This document shows positions 22,401 to 31,477 of a DNA stretch of 64,000 nt, one piece after another. The stretch is from positions 124,001 through 188,000 of the forward strand of contig BGKB01000110.1 of the NCBI GenBank assembly GCA_003116975.1. Direction: 5' to 3'. Source of the DNA: Aurantiochytrium sp. KH105. Its lineage: Eukaryota; Sar; Bigyra; Thraustochytrida; Thraustochytriidae. The notes under the pieces are model-generated. The model saw only the letters and a program-made list of their open reading frames with translations, made no database searches and had not been told where the DNA came from. Numbering within the stretch: the first letter of the stretch is position 1; each line of letters opens with the position of its first letter. A program made the position numbers and the translations under genes.

Positions 22401-22948
22401 GATGACCCTGTTTCATTCTCCTCGCGGGTTCGTCTCGCCTCGCCTTCTTCCAGCATGCGAAGAAAGTTTGAAGTTTCAGGGTTTGTATCCGTCACTTCGT
22501 GTTGCGCCACGTTCCCTCGGCTGACGCGATTTGCAGGGTCTTTATTATGAGGAACATGCGCCGAGAAAGGCGATGCCGACGGCGGAGAGGATGACGATGA
22601 CGACGACGACGATGATGCTGAAGATGACGACGACGAGGAGGACGATGATGATGATGACGACGACGATGACGAAGTGGCGAGGTCGACGTCTAGAGGCGGA
22701 CGCATCGTTGTGGCTGCAGCTGCGGCAAAGTCCATGCCGTCGCTCATTTGTCGCCCGAGGTTATCCTGACTGTGAGTCAGAGGTGGTTGATGGAGTTGGC
22801 TAGCGCTAGCGCTTTGCTCTTCAGGCATGGGCGCGCGCGCAACGTCTCTATTCTGCGCGCAAGCCGTGTTTTCATCTTCTCTCTCCTCCGCCGCGACGGC
22901 CTCCTCGCGCGACGTCCCAGAGTCCCCGCGAGGTGTCGCCGGGCCCAT
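19448..22948 (-). CDS. Multipass membrane protein with two PqiA-like halves
   Basis: I start the gene at the ATG at 22948 (1,166 residues). The frame continues upstream for 70 codons but only to a TTG in GC-repeat leader. The N-terminal ~220 residues are low complexity, with poly-Ser from a GAC/GAT tract. Two membrane blocks follow, at ~224-430 and ~678-885. The first has FSLHELIRLTW, then VCSLIWPIVIVGLML and RILRWVSRLGTMSLYFFFF, which fits the helix order and the 'G-then-P' pattern of paraquat-inducible protein A (PF04403-type). The second repeats a related layout (FALPIVLHC, LLSVFAAFEVAMMVLIIF). A long insertion with poly-Ala joins the halves, and the C-terminal ~250 residues are disordered. 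Bacterial PqiA acts in envelope lipid transport or stress. A related role in a protist membrane is inferred; the family call is tentative. Confidence 0.72.
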   Translation of the reverse strand: MGPATPRGDSGTSREEAVAAEEREDENTACAQNRDVARAPMPEEQSASASQLHQPPLTHSQDNLGRQMSDGMDFAAAAATTMRPPLDVDLATSSSSSSSSSSSSSSSSSSASSSSSSSSSSPPSASPFSAHVPHNKDPANRVSRGNVAQHEVTDTNPETSNFLRMLEEGEARRTREENETGSSSLPPGPSSRRRVRRSARASEDFSSGIEEAGKLSAHTVELISMTRDRLFQSYPVWLSVVVTAILGVYAVLLTCAIVADAFILWSNIPGILDGSTDLVAVGQFSLHELIRLTWANGGYSSAIFIVVCSLIWPIVIVGLMLSVWFGELQLRTRSRILRWVSRLGTMSLYFFFFIFFLDSFLQVDFNDDTGTHRAIRGEPGWAVFVYLANVILLLVLTEWIYVLHYNAVYLLTWTLERETKSLRLKWYFGNANPLCRTLCCVNSLLGVHGVPQGTFTKEEAAAAAAAAAAAAAASAAPTAATATTAAATTSSAPTPHHDQPQDVSAVDGDDPSPSPSSPPPSPPRIAAPRVQGSACESDVAREDGPEEVIHDVLSTTSSEPLILGGRGNTTARRSMSAATVPTFLPAPPSPMSPPSPSTTVHRAASQQLRRGGPALGAQSHFIRHANRFESATNRSSRAQRREGWYFADNKEDSSGKKSPKSLSTDMEFIRGSYRFACSRLGEIVGIGVSIMIAALGVSAYSLPVFKQTLAFQLEGADLSPGVQVQYLTLPDIGQRLLPDIEPIEVSWVAGVVFIVVCYFLLLFALPIVLHCISSFCAFFPVQHYFGKRFLRALCHAGNLLSVFAAFEVAMMVLIIFSYDVGMILLAMMERGGMKAADDLVIDGLRFGYCAQFEALTLCLGLSREDGIISGLLVAGMNIPFLYYFSETYHRHFGLVADGRNEQSYASGETTHKHRAEGCIVYLCYRGHCCSRKSYMFRQQSVDEDPYYRLQRSDNSFMEQVNQLEDGKYASEDAGVVEHDGDASTSDGKDGSSKPESGWRARRRSLAANFGRHSALLRGLPGSPGWRSPDGSGTGLDADAPPASADRPRRRSQRFMFSRSSSQPPILLQTAAFSDQSSPQLTSPGASSAPPARGRNESNVSNTSNASAGGQASRHEVTSELSDDTLDNEEENFSTTQDTNASSTSSADPERFEDLEQQDTTTILNVT

Positions 22949-23747
22949 CGTGTCCGCTGCAGTTCGTCCGCTCCTCTGCGGCCCCTCGCCACGCCTCGCC
23001 GCGGCCCCTCGCGCCGCTTCAGGGCAGCGGGCGGGCAGGAGCGCGGGGATCCCAGCAGGCACGCAGGCACGCAGGCAGGCACGCAGGCCCGCCGCGCCGC
23101 GCCGCGCCGCGCCGCGCCGCCCTGCGCCGCGCTGCGGCGGCGGGTCGCTCGCCTTCAAGTTCTGCCCGGCTTGGCCGTGCCTCGTTGCTTCTGCGCGCCC
23201 TTCCGAACGCGCCCTTCTTTCTCTTTTCGGTGCCTCGTCTCGCTCCTGCGCAACGTGAAGGCGGCGAGCGGCCTTCTCGCAGTGGCAGCCGGAGAATACG
23301 TCGTGGAGGCGGGGGCGAGAAAGAGAAGGACGGGAACATGTCCCTCATCGAGTTGCGGTTGGATGATGGAGTCGCTGCCGCGCTTTGTGGCACTTGCACC
23401 ATCCTTCAATGGGCCATGGTGGTGAAAAAGAAGTAACGTCGGGACCATCGTGGAGAGGCGTGGTGCGGAGGTGTGGCGGGGGTGGAGCGGTGGGCTTCTG
23501 CTGTAACAAAACGGGAAATAAATTGGAGATTCATTCTCGAGATCGATGCCATCGCGCTTGCCCTATTCGAATCCTATCAACGGGCGATGCCGGAGTCGTT
23601 CCGTTCGCTGGCCGGGCTTTTAGCACCTTGACCATCCTGGCCAATCTGGAGAAAAACGAACACGAACGAAGACGAAAGCAATGGAACCAAACTCGGGACA
23701 ACGCCGTGCTCGACTGACCTCTTCTTGCCAGTTAGTCAGGTCATTTC

Positions 23748-23785
<38 letters not shown>

Positions 23786-24111
23786 CCCTCTTGCTGCTGC
23801 AGCTGCTCTCCAGGCTGCTCAGCTTCCTCAATCGGAGCCGGAGTCGGAGTCCGAGTCCTCCCTTCAAGTTCTCGTTCCAATGTCAAGCAGAGCAGAGCAG
23901 AGCAGAGCAGAGGAGTTCGTGTTCCGCCGGAGTTGGGCTTGGCTCGGCGCGGCTTGGCTTGGAGCAGCGGCAGACCCCGATCCCTGCGCCGGCAGGCACC
24001 ATCCCGCGCGCGCGGCGCCGCTGCGCAGGCGGGCTGCAGAGCGGCCCCGGCGCTTCGCGCTTCGCGCTTCGCGCAGAGGCGCTGGCGCTGGCGCTGGCGG
24101 CGCTGGCGCGG
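22949..24111. other. Divergent GC-rich promoter/leader region
   Basis: Region between the divergent starts of the PqiA-like gene (-) and the UBC12-like gene (+). It holds a GCCGC array (about 23090-23125), a CTG run (about 23751-23785), GCAGA repeats (about 23885-23913) and CTTCGCG repeats (about 24053-24075). Long open frames on both strands reflect base composition. I see no independent gene. Confidence 0.6.
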
Positions 24112-25713
24112 ATGGACTCGGGCCTCGACATCGACAGGGGCCTGCGGAGCCCGCTCGCAGGCCTGAGCGCAGGCGCGAGCGCGGGCGCGAGCGCGGGCGC
24201 GAGCGCGGGTGCGAGCGCCAACGGCGGCAGCGGGGGGCTTGGCCCCGGGCGTAGCTCTGGCGGCAGAGCAGCCAGCAGAGGCGGCGGCGGCGTCAGCGGC
24301 GGCGGCGGTTGCGGCGTGTCCTCGCCGAGGTGGGCGCTTAGCACAAGCCGCTGCGCTCGCCAAGACCGGCTGGTGCCGCCGCCCGGAGGCTCTCCGTTCT
24401 TCGTGCGCGACCCCAACAACCCGGCTCGCGACGGTGGTGATGGCGGCGACTTTTTGCAGACGGCAACATCCAGGAAGCCCGGCAAGGCCATGAGACACGG
24501 CAAGAGGCCAGACTGCAGCGACGACGACGGCGACGAAAACATGGAAATCACCAGCGACGTTGAAGACGCCATCGGCGGCAGTGACAGTGGCAGCAGTGGT
24601 GGCGGTCCCCACAGTGGGGGCTTAACCCGCCGCAACATCATGGCGCAGGAGCAGCAGAGTGCGGATGCTCAGATTTCCTCGAACGCCAGCATCAGCACCC
24701 AAGATGCCTCGACAGTCCACGCGAGGCCGAGGCAGCTCGACGCCAGTTTCGCCAAGCATCGCTTTGACAAAGACGTCGCCGATCTCATGGCCGCACGGAC
24801 GCCGTACTTTATGCCACACGCTCACGTCTCCTTTCGCATGCTTGAGCCCCCTTTCGTGGGGTCCGCCCCTGATGTCCACAAGGCGCTCATGTGCAGCGTG
24901 CGCCCCACAGACGGTGCATATGGAGGCACTCCCTGGAGCTTTCGCATTTGTCTCCCCGAGGCATACCCGTTTAAACCGCCCCGCATCGAGGCGCTCTCGC
25001 CGCTCTTTCACCCCAATGTAAATCCCGAGACCGGCGCAGTTGCCTTTCCCATGTTGGAAAGAGACTGGTCGCCGGTGTGTACCCTGCAAATTGTGGTTTT
25101 GGGTCTGGTTCTACTCTTTGTGGAACCCAATTTGGAGCATGTTGTCAACCTCGAAGCTGCCGAGCTCTTGCGCAGCGCGCCTGCGCTGTTCCTTCAGCGG
25201 GTGAACCATGACAAGTCAAGTCTCGTCAAAGCGAGCGGTGACCAAGGTGCCTGTACGTCTGTCTTGCGATCCAAGCGGCGGTCCCTTTCGCCCGCTGCTC
25301 ACTTGCACGAAGCTCACGGCCTCGCGAAACGACGCTTCATTTTTCAAGACTCGCATCGCTCATCCCGTGGACCTCGGAATGATCTGAGCGATTCCCCGCA
25401 CTCGTCACGTTCTCGACAGCAGCCTTACAATGGAGATCAGATGCTTCGAGAGCAGCATCACGACCAACAGGGCGAGCATCACGCAAAACGACAACAGCAG
25501 CATCAACAGCTTCAGAACCAGCCTCAGCAACAACAGCACCAGCAATCGCAACACCGACAACAACAACACCATCAGCAACTGCAACAGCAGCAGCAGCAGC
25601 AACAACAACAACTTCAGCAGCAAATCCAGCATCAGGCGCAACAACGAATTTTGGTGCAAAAGCTGACGCATTGCTCGCTCTCGCAAAACACAAAGCGCCG
25701 AAAGATGCACTAA
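24112..25713 (+). CDS. UBC12/UBE2M-like E2 variant lacking the catalytic cysteine
   Basis: The ORF is 533 residues from the ATG at 24112. The frame is open further upstream, but only with a TTG start. Residues ~215-395 form an E2 (UBC) fold with PWSFRICLPEAYPFKPPRI, HPNVNPETG and LERDWSPVCTL. The sequence after HPN (DWSPV, LLFVEPN, EAAELL) resembles the NEDD8 E2 UBC12/UBE2M, whose block reads DWxPV, LFLEPN, EAAE. The active-site Cys of the GNVCL-type motif is replaced by Ala311 (GAVAF), so it should not form a thioester there. It fits a UEV-like pseudo-E2, perhaps a cofactor in neddylation or ubiquitylation; this role is inferred. The N-terminus has Gly/Ala/Ser-rich repeats (GASAGASAGAS), and the C-terminal ~110 residues are Gln/His-rich. 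Codon use and length suggest a real gene. Confidence 0.85.
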   Translation: MDSGLDIDRGLRSPLAGLSAGASAGASAGASAGASANGGSGGLGPGRSSGGRAASRGGGGVSGGGGCGVSSPRWALSTSRCARQDRLVPPPGGSPFFVRDPNNPARDGGDGGDFLQTATSRKPGKAMRHGKRPDCSDDDGDENMEITSDVEDAIGGSDSGSSGGGPHSGGLTRRNIMAQEQQSADAQISSNASISTQDASTVHARPRQLDASFAKHRFDKDVADLMAARTPYFMPHAHVSFRMLEPPFVGSAPDVHKALMCSVRPTDGAYGGTPWSFRICLPEAYPFKPPRIEALSPLFHPNVNPETGAVAFPMLERDWSPVCTLQIVVLGLVLLFVEPNLEHVVNLEAAELLRSAPALFLQRVNHDKSSLVKASGDQGACTSVLRSKRRSLSPAAHLHEAHGLAKRRFIFQDSHRSSRGPRNDLSDSPHSSRSRQQPYNGDQMLREQHHDQQGEHHAKRQQQHQQLQNQPQQQQHQQSQHRQQQHHQQLQQQQQQQQQQLQQQIQHQAQQRILVQKLTHCSLSQNTKRRKMH

Positions 25714-26059
25714 GATCTCGTTCGTTACTCAAGCGCAACCTAGGAACTGTTCAAAAGAACACAAACGTCATCCCACTACCCCCCGCCCCGCTGACCCCCC
25801 CCCCCCGCGCGCTTTGGGGAAATCAAAAGAATGGCAGGGAAGACGTGATGGATGTGGCAAGCGCACCGCCTCTTCTCTTTTTTGAATGTTCCACAAAAAG
25901 AAAGCAAAAAGTCGCCAGACGAGGTCATTTGGCGCTGAAGGAGCATGTCTTCCGAGGGCTCCTTGTCTACGCATGTATTGTATTATTACCGTCGTTGCCA
26001 GTTTTGTTTTTACAAATTAACCTTTCGTATGTACTGTGCGGTTTGGTTTGGTTGGGTTT
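25714..26059. other. Convergent intergenic spacer
   Basis: Spacer between the stops of the UBC12-like gene (+) and the DGAT2 gene (-). It contains a C-rich run at about 25793-25806. I see no gene. Confidence 0.7.
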
Positions 26060-28867
26060 CTAAAGTGTGGGGAGCGTGATGTTGGCTATCGAGGTAGCTT
26101 CGGAAGAAAGAATGGAGAGGGCGGCAATTGGGCCAAAACTGGTGAAGATGACAATGAAGACGACGAGAATCTGCTCTCGCCAAGGCCAGACGTAAATGGA
26201 TTCGTCGATTTCACGTTCAAAGTCGAGTGTATCTTCTTCCTCTTCATCGTCGTGATCGTGCGCGACCTTGGCCCACTGGGCTTCAAAGCTTGTCTCGGAA
26301 ATAGTCTCCAACTCCGGCACAAAGACCATCTCTGCCGTCTCGTACTGATTGCCGTGAACGCCTTTGTGTTCGTCAAAAATGTCCTTGAGTCGAGAGTAAT
26401 ACCGACGGTGGAAGAGATCCACCTGCTCCTCTGTTGGCACAGCACGCTCGCCGCCCTTGAGTACGGGGACCTCGATTGGATCCCCCAAAACGATCGTGAC
26501 GGGGCCGCGATCTGGAATGCAGGGGAGCGAGAACCGGCCGACGGGGAACATTGCAGGGTTCGTTCGCATACGGCGAACGAACCAGCGCTGGACTCGCTTC
26601 GGAATGATGGGCAAATTCCGTAGCGCGCGACGGTCACCAAAAGCAAAAATAGGAACCAAATACAACTTACGGTCGGGTTGGCGCGCAGCGCGGCGAAAGG
26701 CGATGCGCACGAAACCCTTGTGTTTCGTGCTGATGGGCTCCTCAACGCCCTCGAGATCTCGCGAGGGCGCCAAAAGCATTTCGTGTTGGCCTCCCGGCAC
26801 AAGCACGACGCTTCGAAAACGATTAAGACCTGCCCAGATTCCCTTTTTGCTCACCTCGAGACCTCCACTTAGCTGTACAAAGTCACGCAAAATGGGTACT
26901 TGATGCGTGATGCTTGCGCTGAGAGTAAAGGGCACAATGTTGGGGAGGAGCTCCGACCATTGTGGGGTCATTTTCATGTACGCGGCGCCCAAGGGCACGA
27001 GGCCGTGGGGGTGATAGCCACAAATGTACTCCTGCTCCGGGTCCCAAGGCTCTTCAGACGTGCGCACCATCGAGAGGCTGAAATGGTCTTCAACGATGCG
27101 AAAAAGGAATGATCCGGGCTCCAAGCGCCGTGTGCCTTTGATGCTCGGATTCCCTAGATAGGTTGTGAGATAAATGGCGCCGCACGTGCACACCGCGTAA
27201 ATTGACGTAGCCCCATCGCCAAACAAGTGAAAGAAACACACAGAGACGCCCGAAAGGATAATGTGGGGCTCTACGCTACAGACGGCCAAGCACGTCATGA
27301 AAGCTGTTCGCATGATATCCCTCAAGCCGGACAGAAAGTGCCCTTCTTCCGCTTCGCGCTCTTTGACAAGACTCTGCACGCGAGCGCCGCGATGCTTGGT
27401 GGTCACGACCTCGCGCACAAGGCCCTCATCACGCTCGAAGCGCTTGAATTGACTGAGCGAGAGAACCATAACGATCTCTGCAAAGACATAGAGAGCGCCC
27501 ACTGCGCCCGGGAGCAGTCTGGTGGCCCCAACAAAGCGCGCAAGGGAGCCTTGTAGCCACAGTACGCTTGATGCAAAAGCAATGAGGTCGGAGGACAGCT
27601 GCATGCCGAAGGCAGAGGACAGAGCCCCGAGGATGACGGGCGCAAGCCGCTCGACTGACAGTGAGAGACAGACGCCATAGAGACTCCATGCGACGACTTG
27701 GAGAAAGACAAAAGTCGGGCCGCCGCGCAAGGGCTGGAAGAATGCCCAGCCATTCGCGAAGTGAAGCCAGCGTCCTCCTGCGGCATACGTGAGCCAAAAG
27801 GCTTGCAAAAAGGCCGACGTGGAACCCACGCCACACATGACAATCACATAGCTCATTTGCCAGTCAAGTCCGGCAAAGTGCTTGGTCTTGCTCTGGAGAA
27901 TGTGATGGTGGCGCGTCGAGCCGAGCTCATCTGTGGCCGAGGAGCTCAGGTTCCAGACGAGGAGAAGCTCCCACGCAAAGGAGAGAAGTGAGGCGAAGCC
28001 AATGACGCCGCACTCTAGCGCAATAAAAGCGCCGCACCACTCCCGTCCGCTGTCCGACAAAAGGTAGGCTTTGAGGTACTTGCGGCGCTTCTCATCCTTT
28101 CTAGTCTGGTCAATCTTGTCTTCGAATTCACTGGGAGAGGTATCCTTGCTCACCGACGCGCTGTCGATGTTTTCTTCTTGAGCGGTCTCGTCCCCTTCCA
28201 AAATTCGGTCCTGGTGGTAATCGGCGCCAGGCGGGGCGTGGCAGAGGGCCGAGACTTGGTTCCCTACTTCGAGAATGACGGTGAAGAATACGGCAAAGCA
28301 AAGCAGCTCAAAAGGGAAAAAGTAGGCGAGCAACCACGGCAGCGTGAAGGGCGCAGTGGACACGATGAAGCAGCCGAGCAAGACTGCATTTTGTAGCGCA
28401 GTGAGGAGCACGCTGCGCGCCGACGAAGATTGGTCTTTGCGCACGTCTGCATTCTGGCGTTGCTGCGCGACTTTGGACAGCCGAGTTTCCTCCTGGATGC
28501 CCGTGACCCCGAAAAGAAATCCTACAACGATGCCGAGCGCGCTAAGGGCGATGCCGGTGCCCAGAAAGCGGTCGACCATGACGGGCGTGGCAAAGTGGCG
28601 CACGAGCAGGAGAGCGACGGAGAGACACAGGAGGACGAGGACGACGTCAACTCGTCCGCCCGGAATTTCGCGCATGCCGGCCCGCGCCGCGCGCCTGAAC
28701 TCAAAGACATCCTCCTCGCTGGCCGCGGCGCTGCGCGCGCGTTTGCGCGGGAACTCGGACTCGCAACGGCAGAACTCCTCGACCACGTCGAAGTGGCGTC
28801 CCAGGACCAGCAGCAGCGACCAGCGCGGCCAGTGCCGCAGCAGGCTGCCCACCTTGCGCGCCAGCAT
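26060..28867 (-). CDS. DGAT2-family acyltransferase with a long multipass N-terminal domain
   Basis: The ORF encodes 935 residues from an ATG at 28867. Residues ~590-880 are a DGAT2/MOGAT-type acyltransferase: YICGYHPHG (His619-Gly622, the catalytic block), VVLVPGGQHEML, KHKGFVRIAFR, YLVPIFAFGD and the late VLGDPIEVP segment. The family esterifies diacylglycerol or related alcohols with acyl-CoA at the ER. The usual length is 300-400 residues; here ~580 residues precede it, with about ten hydrophobic segments such as VDVVLVLLCLSVALLL, FFPFELLCFAVFFTVIL and FLQVVAWSLYGVCLSL. A further transmembrane segment (ILVVFIVIFTSFGPIAAL) lies at the C-terminus. Triacylglycerol synthesis fits an oil-rich protist, but the acceptor could instead be a wax alcohol or monoacylglycerol. 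I do not recognise the N-terminal domain. Confidence 0.88.
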   Translation of the reverse strand: MLARKVGSLLRHWPRWSLLLVLGRHFDVVEEFCRCESEFPRKRARSAAASEEDVFEFRRAARAGMREIPGGRVDVVLVLLCLSVALLLVRHFATPVMVDRFLGTGIALSALGIVVGFLFGVTGIQEETRLSKVAQQRQNADVRKDQSSSARSVLLTALQNAVLLGCFIVSTAPFTLPWLLAYFFPFELLCFAVFFTVILEVGNQVSALCHAPPGADYHQDRILEGDETAQEENIDSASVSKDTSPSEFEDKIDQTRKDEKRRKYLKAYLLSDSGREWCGAFIALECGVIGFASLLSFAWELLLVWNLSSSATDELGSTRHHHILQSKTKHFAGLDWQMSYVIVMCGVGSTSAFLQAFWLTYAAGGRWLHFANGWAFFQPLRGGPTFVFLQVVAWSLYGVCLSLSVERLAPVILGALSSAFGMQLSSDLIAFASSVLWLQGSLARFVGATRLLPGAVGALYVFAEIVMVLSLSQFKRFERDEGLVREVVTTKHRGARVQSLVKEREAEEGHFLSGLRDIMRTAFMTCLAVCSVEPHIILSGVSVCFFHLFGDGATSIYAVCTCGAIYLTTYLGNPSIKGTRRLEPGSFLFRIVEDHFSLSMVRTSEEPWDPEQEYICGYHPHGLVPLGAAYMKMTPQWSELLPNIVPFTLSASITHQVPILRDFVQLSGGLEVSKKGIWAGLNRFRSVVLVPGGQHEMLLAPSRDLEGVEEPISTKHKGFVRIAFRRAARQPDRKLYLVPIFAFGDRRALRNLPIIPKRVQRWFVRRMRTNPAMFPVGRFSLPCIPDRGPVTIVLGDPIEVPVLKGGERAVPTEEQVDLFHRRYYSRLKDIFDEHKGVHGNQYETAEMVFVPELETISETSFEAQWAKVAHDHDDEEEEDTLDFEREIDESIYVWPWREQILVVFIVIFTSFGPIAALSILSSEATSIANITLPTL

Positions 28868-29280
28868 CGTGCCGCCGCCCCTCCGCCGCCGCCGCTGCGC
28901 TGCGCTGCTGCTGCGCTACGCAGACGCCGCCAGAGCGAGCGCTCGCTGCCCGCGCCGCCGGAGATACGGGTCTGCTGCCTGCTCGTGCCCCGCCTCCCTC
29001 CCTCTTCCTTCCTTTCCTCGCCCGGCGGTTCGGCGTCTGCCGCCTGCGCAGGCTGAGGCTGACGCGCGCCCCCGGCCGAGCGCGAGCCGGCGGTCGGCTC
29101 GAGGCGGCGGCGGCGGTCTGCGGCCGGTCCTCTCCCTCCCGCCCCCCTCCCCCTCCCTCCTCGCGCGCGGGAGGCTGCGCCCCTGCGCGGGAAAGCCAAG
29201 CCGCGCCGAGCCAAGCCGCGGAGAGCGCCGCGTCGATCGAGCGAGAGCGGGAAGCCCATCGTGTGGTGTCACACGTTGGT

Positions 29281-29315
<35 letters not shown>

Positions 29316-30106
29316 AGTGGGAGGAGCCTGGGAGCGCTGAGCTTGGCTTCACGGGTGGACGTCGATCGCACTGTCACACGTGCGCCCCAGAAGACGCCCG
29401 AAGGGCTCTCTCCGCTGACGCTGGCGCTGCAGCTGGTTGCGTGGCACCGACTGCACGGCATTGCTCAGCTGGGCTCGCTCGGTTCTGCTCGGCTCGGTTC
29501 TGCTCGACTTGTTTTGCTCTTTGGCAAGTCATTCTTTCGCTCTTTTCGCTCGCTGAGTTTGCAGACCCCTCCGAAACCTGGCTGGGAAAATCTTCACAGG
29601 CGAGCTGGCTGCCAGTTACTGTGGCAGCCAGTCACCCGTGTCAGCTGCTGCTGCTCTGCTTGTCGCAGCCAAGGCCAGCAGTCTTTTGCTGACAGTGAGT
29701 CGTTGACTTCGAGAAACGCTCAGGCGATGCCGTAGGCTGCGAGCGCCACGTAAGCTAAACGCTCACCGACCTTTCCAAATTACGTAAGCACGCGCAGGAG
29801 GGGGGTGGTCGTAGACAACATACGTTAGAAAACAAGACAGCGAGCCTAATGTCGAGGCAGGATTTTGTCCAAGCGATTTTTTCATATCCAAGCGCGTGTG
29901 AAGGAAGTGAACTTCTTCTGTATATTTGCTCAATCGCAGCAGCCCAGCGAGCCTTGTCGTGATTGACTGGTGACGTCCCAAGGTTTATCATTGGAATTGT
30001 TCCTTCCAGGCACGTCTGTCCCAAACAGAAACGCAGCCTCGCAAGCGTGGATGGAGATGGCTTGATCCATTCAATGTGGTATACACTTCAAAATTGTTGT
30101 GCTTAT
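28868..30106. other. Intergenic region upstream of DGAT2
   Basis: The first ~400 bases are very GC-rich leader for the DGAT2 gene (-). A CTGC array lies at about 29280-29313, and GCTCGGTTCTG-type repeats at about 29465-29512. The rest, up to the stop of the farnesyltransferase alpha gene, is less GC-rich. I see no supported gene; open frames on both strands here are low complexity. Confidence 0.6.
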
Positions 30107-31099
30107 TCAAGGGGCGGAAGGCGGCACGGGTGCAGCTTCTGCGGACGCAGCGTTTGGTGTGAGTTGCTCGCGCCGATAGGCCCAGTATTTGCGTCGAATC
30201 GGGTCGTGCTCGGCAGCCAGACTGTCGCAGAGCTCTGTGGCAAGACCCGGTTCCCCATTTGCGCCGTAAAAGTCGACGGCGAAGCCCAGAAGCGGTGGCG
30301 GATTTTGCTTATTGGGGTGGCCCTCGGAGCTCGCCTTTACGGAATGCAAAAGACCATCGAGTTCGTTGCGAACCAAGGAGACTTCGACAAATGAGGGCAG
30401 GCGAATGATACCGCGCAAATAGTTAAAGGGGCTCTCATTGTTGGGCGCTCGCTTGGCCTGCGTCCAGGCAAACGTGAGCTCCCTTTCGCGAATTTCCGCG
30501 TCATCAAAGCCAGTGGTGTTCTTGACAACGAACCAGCGCTGGTTCCAGGCAGAATTGTTGCGCACATCCATTTGCAAAAGTTTCTCTACAAATGCGATCT
30601 CGCCATCCCACAAATCAAAGCGCTGCAGGGCAAACTGGCGATGCGACCAAGCATGGTAATTTTTCGAGTCGTCCATAAGAATCTCCTCGGTAAATTCGAG
30701 CTCGTCGGACCCATCGCCAAGCATCTCTACAACGGCACGGCGATGGTACCAGATCTGGTAGTTCTTTGGCGATCGCAAGGCGGCGTTGGTTGCAAACTCG
30801 AGCTCATTCTTGAGGTCCTCTCCGAGGGCCTTGAGACATTCGCGGCGGAAAAACCACGCCGTGTAATTGGCTGCATTCCCTGCAATCACACGGGCTGTGA
30901 GCGCGAGGGCGCGTTTGCTGCGCTCGTCCGCGCGCAGCACCGCGCGAAAGTACCCCATAGTCTCGGCAAACTCGCTCGTGTAGTTGATCTGGGCGCAGGC
31001 TTCGTCGCCTTCCGGCGCGTCAATCGGCGTCACATCTGCCCACTCTGCGCCACCAAAGTATCCGCCCGCATCCTCTCCGTCCTCCTCGTGCTGTTGCAT
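30107..31099 (-). CDS. FNTA: Protein farnesyltransferase/geranylgeranyltransferase type I alpha subunit
   Basis: The ORF is 330 residues from an ATG at 31099, the usual length of this family. It carries the tandem PPTA repeats in order: NYTAWFFRRECL, NYQIWYHRRAVV, NYHAWSHRQFAL and NSAWNQRWFVV, then a degenerate NESPFNYLRGI repeat. The alpha subunit pairs with either a farnesyl- or a geranylgeranyltransferase beta subunit, attaching isoprenoids to CaaX cysteines of Ras/Rho-type GTPases in the cytosol. The Trp and Arg residues of each repeat are present, so it appears intact. An RbfA-like gene lies upstream in the same orientation, but 378 bases separate them and a shared transcript is not implied. 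A RhoGEF encoded 6 kb away acts on typical prenylated substrates; that may be coincidence. Confidence 0.95.
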   Translation of the reverse strand: MQQHEEDGEDAGGYFGGAEWADVTPIDAPEGDEACAQINYTSEFAETMGYFRAVLRADERSKRALALTARVIAGNAANYTAWFFRRECLKALGEDLKNELEFATNAALRSPKNYQIWYHRRAVVEMLGDGSDELEFTEEILMDDSKNYHAWSHRQFALQRFDLWDGEIAFVEKLLQMDVRNNSAWNQRWFVVKNTTGFDDAEIRERELTFAWTQAKRAPNNESPFNYLRGIIRLPSFVEVSLVRNELDGLLHSVKASSEGHPNKQNPPPLLGFAVDFYGANGEPGLATELCDSLAAEHDPIRRKYWAYRREQLTPNAASAEAAPVPPSAP

Positions 31100-31477
31100 C
31101 CTTCTCCTTCGTCCCGTCTAGGCGCGCGCGCACGCGCGTTGTGCGTGTGCTACGAGCCCAGATAATCTATTTGTTTCCGCTTTCCGCTTCGTTGTCGCCC
31201 CTCCCCTCCCTCCCTCCCTTTTTCCCCTTTTTTTTTCTTTGGTGGAGGGGGTTGTCAAGCCTGACACTCCTTGACGTTGCCTCGGTCGAGGAATCTCCGT
31301 CGTCGCTCCACGTCAGCCAGCCTCAGCTAGCCTTTAAAAATCAATGAATAGGCCTACTGATAAGCAAAAGTCTTTTCATTTCATGTAGTACGTATCCATT
31401 CAATCTTGATAATCAAGCAAGCATGGTTTAGTAAATTTGTTACAAAAAGGCCTCGAGATAGATACGCAGACAAGTTG
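31100..31477. other. Intergenic spacer and farnesyltransferase alpha promoter
   Basis: This lies between the start of the farnesyltransferase alpha gene (-) and the stop of the RbfA-like gene (-). It has a pyrimidine-rich stretch near 31199-31243 and a TAGGCCTA-like element near 31349. I see no gene. Confidence 0.65.

Noticed and set aside
23560-23590. tRNA-like B-box (ATTCGAATCC)
   Set aside because: No A-box at proper spacing and no acceptor-stem pairing were visible.
23725-24111. N-terminal extension of the UBC12-like protein with a poly-Leu stretch
   Set aside because: It requires a TTG start. The poly-Leu comes from a CTG microsatellite in the leader, and the ATG at 24112 is preferred.
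28344-29735. Plus-strand frame of over 460 codons spanning the DGAT2 start region
   Set aside because: Half overlaps DGAT2 in antisense and the rest is repeat-derived; no domain is seen.
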